The position numbers were made by a program, and so were the translations under genes. Source: Undaria pinnatifida (Eukaryota; Sar; Phaeophyceae; Laminariales; Alariaceae). From it: a stretch of 64,000 nt of DNA. The DNA is taken from the NCBI GenBank assembly GCA_012845835.1, contig JABAKD010000007.1:14223342-14287341 (forward strand). Reading direction: 5' to 3'. The notes beneath the pieces were generated by a model. That model was not told the origin of the DNA. It saw only the letters and a list, made by a program, of their open reading frames with translations, and did not search any database. How positions within the stretch are numbered: the stretch's first letter is position 1; each line of letters begins with the position of its first letter. This document shows, one piece after another, positions 50,701 to 56,700 of the stretch.

Positions 50701-53700
50701 CTAGAGCTCCATCTTCACCAAAGCGTTGCCGTCAACTGAGCTTCGCGACCAAAGCACCACGTACACCGGAGTTCCACCTTTTAACAGAGCTTCGCCGCCA
50801 CCCCAGCTTCAAGACCTAAGATACACTTTTTTCAGAGATCCATCTTCGACAGAACTTTGTCGTCACCTGCGCTTCGCGACCACAGCTCCTCCTGCACAAA
50901 GATTTGTCGTCACCTGTCGTCATCTGAGATTCGCGACAAGAGCCTCGCCTTCGTCAGAGCTCCACCTTTCACCTTAGCTCCACCTACGTCTTTCGCGACT
51001 TCTTCATTCGATGTATTTCTTCTTTAAACCACTACAAACGTCATAGAAATTGTTTTTTGCCACTAACACCGGCCCCAGCGTCGTCGCCACCATCTACTCC
51101 GACAATCTGGGAATTATTTCACCGAATTCGGCAAACATGCACCGATGGGCCTGCCGCTTCAAACCGATACCAGCGGCGAGGAGCCCTCTTCCTGGCCACT
51201 ACCACAAATTCCGGCGTCATCGCACCGTCAGCGCCAACCAGCTGGGCCATATTTCGATGACTCCTGTAGCCACCGCGCCGGTAGGTCTGCTCCTTCAGTC
51301 CGCTACTAACCGCCCCCGGCGACACCGATATCGTCTTCAACTTCGGGCCTTTCCTTCAGCCTATTCCAGCAACCACGCCGTCATCTTCGCTGCGTAAAAT
51401 GCTAACTCCAACACCATGAGCACCGCAGCCATCTCCACTGGTCCACTTTAAAGGCCTACTACAACCTCAACGCTTGCGTTTACATGTACACTGTGGAACA
51501 CGCACATTTCACCGCCACGTACGCGATCCGACATCTTCTTCAACCAACCATTTTGAGCTACTATAGCCTCGTCTTCTTCCGTCACAGAGCTCCAACCGCA
51601 TCGTCCGCGAACACCCCGCCCTCACTGGTTCGTGCTCGGAGAACTTCAACGCTTTTTCCTGGACCACCATCCGTCTCCAGAGCTCTTGCCACATCTTCCG
51701 CGGACACTACGACGCCACCGCCTCGCGATCGGAGCGCTGCAGCACACTCTAGTGCGACCACCCGCCGCGTTTCATCGAAATATTCGTCAGACCCTACACC
51801 ACCCGGTTCCAGGATCAACCTACGGCGTGGCTACTGCACATCTTCGCGGAGCATAATCTGCGGACCGGCGTGTCTACAACGCCACGCGACAGGGATATCT
51901 GCAGCCAGGCTATTATCGCGTTGAGTCGCACTTGCTTTTTGTCTTGTCTCTCCCCCTAACCATGTTTCTTGAATTCCTTCTTGAGTTATTTTCTTAGGGA
52001 TTGTTTTGTGCGCATTGGCTTCTTGATTTTCTCTTTTGGGTTTTGTTTTGTCGTTCAGTGAGGTTCAAGGTACCCCTTGTTTGCCTTGACGTTTCGGGTT
52101 GTTGCACGTTTGAATAGCACGTATGCTTCCGTGCCTACGTCGGTGTACTACCCTGGCGTTTCGAGTTGACCAGCACGTATGTTTGCATGTTTGTGTCGGT
52201 GTGCTACCCTGGCCTTCCAGCCACTGATCTAGCTGGCTCCATTTTCGTAACCAGGCCAAACAAATGTGATGGTTCCGTCTTGTTATTTGTGCCGGTTAAG
52301 CCTGCCCCGTTCTCGTAATTTGGCCCAAACCTGCCCTGTTTTTGTTTCCTCTCGTCGGTTTAGTGTACCCTAGTTCGCAGCCCGTGAACCTCCTGCGGTT
52401 TTTTTTTTGTTGGCTTTTCTCTTGCTTTGTGCACTACGTATAGTGGAAACTACAGTATTTAATATATAAAATATATCTTATGTGTGGTCTAGCTCAAAAT
52501 TCCCCACCTAAAGTATAGTTTATATACCAACACTTATCATTAGAGTGGACAAAAAATAGGACCCCTCTAAGTAAAACTCACCCATGTAGTATATTACAAG
52601 TACCGACAACGCAGCTTGCAAAGATGAGTATTGACCTGAAATTCGTCGAAATCACGGCTGACGTCCTTGGTATATTTTTATAAAAAGTCACATACATAAT
52701 TTATGTAAGATATGTGCAACCCCTACACATAGATATGCATCACCAAAATAGGTGAACGTTCGCGCCTGGTGATATTAGAAGAGCATATCGGAAGGACGTC
52801 AGCTACGAGAGCAATCGATTCAGATATGAGTGCGATCAATCAAAGGGTCGACATTCATCTTTGAAAACGGGCGTGACTCCCCGGATGCGCCGTTCACGGG
52901 GTGTACCTGGTATTACTAGGTACACATCACCTCGCTTGTTGTAGTTTGCAGTATGTATCTCTGTCATTTAATTGGCGACCCCAAAGCCCCACGTCGGCAC
53001 GGTAAAATCATGGTAACTACATGGTTGCTGTGAAAGAGTCGTGGTGCCGGAAGATGAGAGGGAAGAGACGCAGGGGTATCAGCTTCGCTTGGAGACAGCA
53101 CCGGCCCTTCTTTGTGTATTTCTTTTTACTGTCATTGAGCCATAAGAAGCTCGAGGCGACAGGAAAGTAGAAGGAGGAGAAGGAGGAGTAGGAGGAGTAA
53201 AAGCACGGGGGTGGGGTGAAGCTCACAGAGTTCGATTCACCCCAGCATTGCTGCTGTGCTCTTTTCTGGACGTGTACCTATGGAATGAACAAGGAACGTT
53301 CCCCTAGATGTTCAATGATGCCATGAGCGCCTAGCGCACTTACTTCTATCTATCTTGTCCAGAGGAGAAACGTTCCATTTCCGAGAATGCTCTTGTGGTG
53401 CAAACTAGCTACACCCTACGGGTCATGTGCTTTACTCAGAATATTCTGTTTAAGAGAACCTTCTTGTTGCCAATAGACCATACCTCTGCAGGCTATCTAA
53501 CCGAATCTATGGTCAGCTTTACCTACACTCTATTACATTAGCCCACCCCGAATAGTCGTATGTGCAGATCACCTTGCATTCAAAGGATGTCAACAAAACA
53601 TCCAGAATTGTGAAGGGAATCGAAGATGCGGCTATTTGAAACAAACGAAAATGAGGCAAACGATTCCCCTACACGTCGTCATGATGGGGCTTAAATGCCT

Positions 53701-56700
53701 ATACAACCCTGTGATGGAGCTCACAACCGTTTTATCTCAAGAAAGGGTGTGTACCTACGGTATACCAGTAGCAATCGGCCTACGAAAACACGAAGGGCGC
53801 GGCCACTGAGCGCAAGGATGCGAAAAGAGCCAAAGAGCAAGGTATAGACGCGGGCGGAAACCAAGTCAGAAGAGAAGAAGGGAACACGTGTCACGCTGTA
53901 AAGGCCAGACGAGTTTACGGCCTGAAGCGTAGTGCCGAAGGACCGGGTAGTCGGTGTATTTGCTGGAAGACAAGAGAGAAATCAAGAAACACTGCCTAAA
54001 CGAACGTCAGAGTCCGCTACGTTGGACACGGACGGCATACGTGGGGCCATCGGTTGGACGGTGAACGAGTAACAATTAAGACGCGCCGAAGTGCGCATGC
54101 GTCGGGCCCTTGATCGAAAGGCAGAAGAGAAAGAGCCTGAAACGAGAGGAAACGAAGAACACTGCCTTAACTAATGTCAGGGTCCGCAAGGTTGGACCTG
54201 GAAGGCAGACGTGGGACTATTGGTCGAAAGGCTAAACTATAAAGAACCAATACGCTGAGGTGTAACGGATGCACAGAGGCCGTAATGTGGGACCTAGGAG
54301 GCTGGCGTAAGGCCCTTTGTCGAACTGTAGAACGGGAAACGGAGGCAACCAAAACATATCGCAAAACCGCAGTGAAAGACAACACCTTAACAGTGGCACA
54401 GAAAACACAAAAATGGTGGTACTGGAGGCGTGTGTGATACGCTGGAAAGCTGAACCGGGGGGCAACAGTGGAGTACTCTTTGAAGCTATCTGAGTACAGT
54501 ACCAGGAAAACGGGAAGAGATAAGTGGTGACGTCTTCCAGCCAGAGCAATACGCAAACAAGGACGAAACTGAAAAGCAGACACAGAAAGACGGAAGGTAC
54601 TATCGGAAACCGGAAAGAGAGTCGACATCGTGACACGTTGAGAGGCAAACTAATAACGGGAACAATGCCAACAAACGTAGCGAGGCTATTCAACCATAAC
54701 AATGCAAGCCACAAATGGGGTCACCAAGAAGATACTCGTTCAGCTCGAAGCAGCGCTGGAAGTGCCTAGCTCCAGAAAGATGCGGGGAACAGAGAAAACA
54801 ATATGAAGAAAGCCGCAGCTAGGTACTATACGTCGGGAACACGGGGTCGCTAACGTGGAGCAACCCTAAAAGGTAACCGAGAAAAATGCACGGAAAAGCA
54901 GAAAGTAGACGAATCGTGTCATAGCAACGTACTGCAGCCTGACAAAAATAAGCAAGGGTCCATAGCAAGGGACCTTGAAAAGCTCATTTCAGAAAACGAG
55001 CATTACTAGGTACGTAGCAAAGGCTTTCCTCCGAACGCGATTTCGCCGTAAAAAACAACACGAAAGGGAGTCAACAGGAAACGACCTATATAGGCAGGGA
55101 AGCCAAACTGGAGTCAAACCTAGTATTTATGTAGTAGCATTCAAGTGTATCCCCACCACGCGCAGGAGCAAACCTCTCTATATCACTCACTGCCCCGTTG
55201 GCGTATCAGGTTATATCCTCGAGCCTGGTATAGGTCGGCTTTGTGAGCTCATATTCCCCTGAGTGCGTACTCGTATAATTCGTCGTCCTGTGAACTAATT
55301 GACTGGCGGAAAGCGCAAGAGCGTGGGTTAGCAACACTCGATGAAACATCGACGATCAGTGGGCACCATTTGCGCATAAAACAATAATGAAGATAACCCG
55401 AGGGGGCAAGGGAAAGCCGATACCTGTGACTACAGCTTGCATGCCCTGAATGAAGCTGAAAAAGGGAAGTTTACCAATAAACAAAAAAAAATCAACAGAA
55501 GCGATGATCAATCAGCAATCAGCAGCAATAAGAAGCACGTCAAGTACGAAGCAACACAAACTTACTCGTCGGTTACGTACCAACGCTCAACCGCTTGCCC
55601 TTGACCGGCAAACGACCAAAGCAATGGGGTCAGGGACCACAGCAACAACAAGGCACGCCATCCTGTTGCCAACCCTCCACCACCTTCGAGTGGCGCAGCT
55701 TAACAACAAGAGGAACTTGTATAATACCACCCTCGAGGCCCCGGGGACGCATCCACTCGCAATGCTTCTTCTGTGTGGTTTCTCCTGGCGCCGCAGTTAT
55801 CTTAGTCACTACTACCTCCACCTCGTTTGGTCATGCGTGCGTTTCAGCAGTTGGTTGATCCATTTTCCCTCATATATTTCGGCAAATAAATAAAGCCAAC
55901 AAAGCTCACAACTGTTGATTTTGAACTGAAGGGCCAGCGCTATTATTAATAGCGTGAATATTCGAGACAAACCCCACTACATCACCGCGGCGGCCGGCTC
56001 TATATCAATCACTGGCCCGGGGGCGTATCAGGTTATACCCTCGAGCCTGGTACAGGTGTAGATCAACTTCGTGAGTTCAAATTCCCCCTAGTGCGTACTC
56101 GTATAGTTTTTCTTTTTGTTGTGCTCTAATTCACTTGCGGATATCGCAAGAGCGTGAGATAGCAACACTCGATGAAAATTCGACGATTAGTGTAACTGGT
56201 ATTCAAATACGCGCTCAAGCCTTTCAGACGTCATACAAAACAAACGCTCGAGGGAATACCACCGTAAAATATCAAACTTTCGCACCTACCCACAGTTTGG
56301 ATCGATGCTAACGTTTGAAATTATCCAGACGCTGCAGACGATATTATGAGATACAACCAAAGTCGCAAGATTGCCTCATCAAAATACAATATTTTTGCAA
56401 CTTCTCCCTTGTCTCGCTGATCACTCATTGGCGTTCACGTCGAGATGCTCAACGGTTAAGGAAGGGCGATGGGTGTTGGAGCCGCCCTCCGAAGTCTTAT
56501 ACGCGTTGGAGCCGCCCACCGACGACGTTTGCGTGCTTCATTCGTTCAAGCCCTGCAGACGTCAAGCGAAACAAACAAACGCTCAAGCCCTGCAGACGTC
56601 AAGAAAAACAACACTCGAGAGAATGCCTATGCAAAAATCAAAACGGTAGCAACTACCGTTTGGAAATTATGCCAATTTTTGTAAATCATCCAGGCGTTGC

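Larger units (their letters stand above)
46620..52000 (+). other. Pyrimidine-rich block between the inverted arms, no recognised gene
   Basis: For over 5 kb the plus strand is strongly C+T rich (especially CCACC and TTCCC words), unlike its flanks. It contains only medium frames with Pro/Ser/Thr/Arg-rich translations. The longest (48745-49545, 266 codons, MDIGPEAGKRQ to DNTTDDPD) shows no domain I can name. Neighbouring frames are in other phases and overlap on both strands, which is typical of biased base composition. The block sits inside the large glycosyltransferase intron. Confidence 0.5.

Noticed and set aside
46081-53560. Polinton/Maverick-type transposon with long TIRs
   Set aside because: There is no polymerase, integrase, ATPase or capsid-like frame between the arms. 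The right arm is adjoined internally by A and B repeats, and no target duplication was seen.
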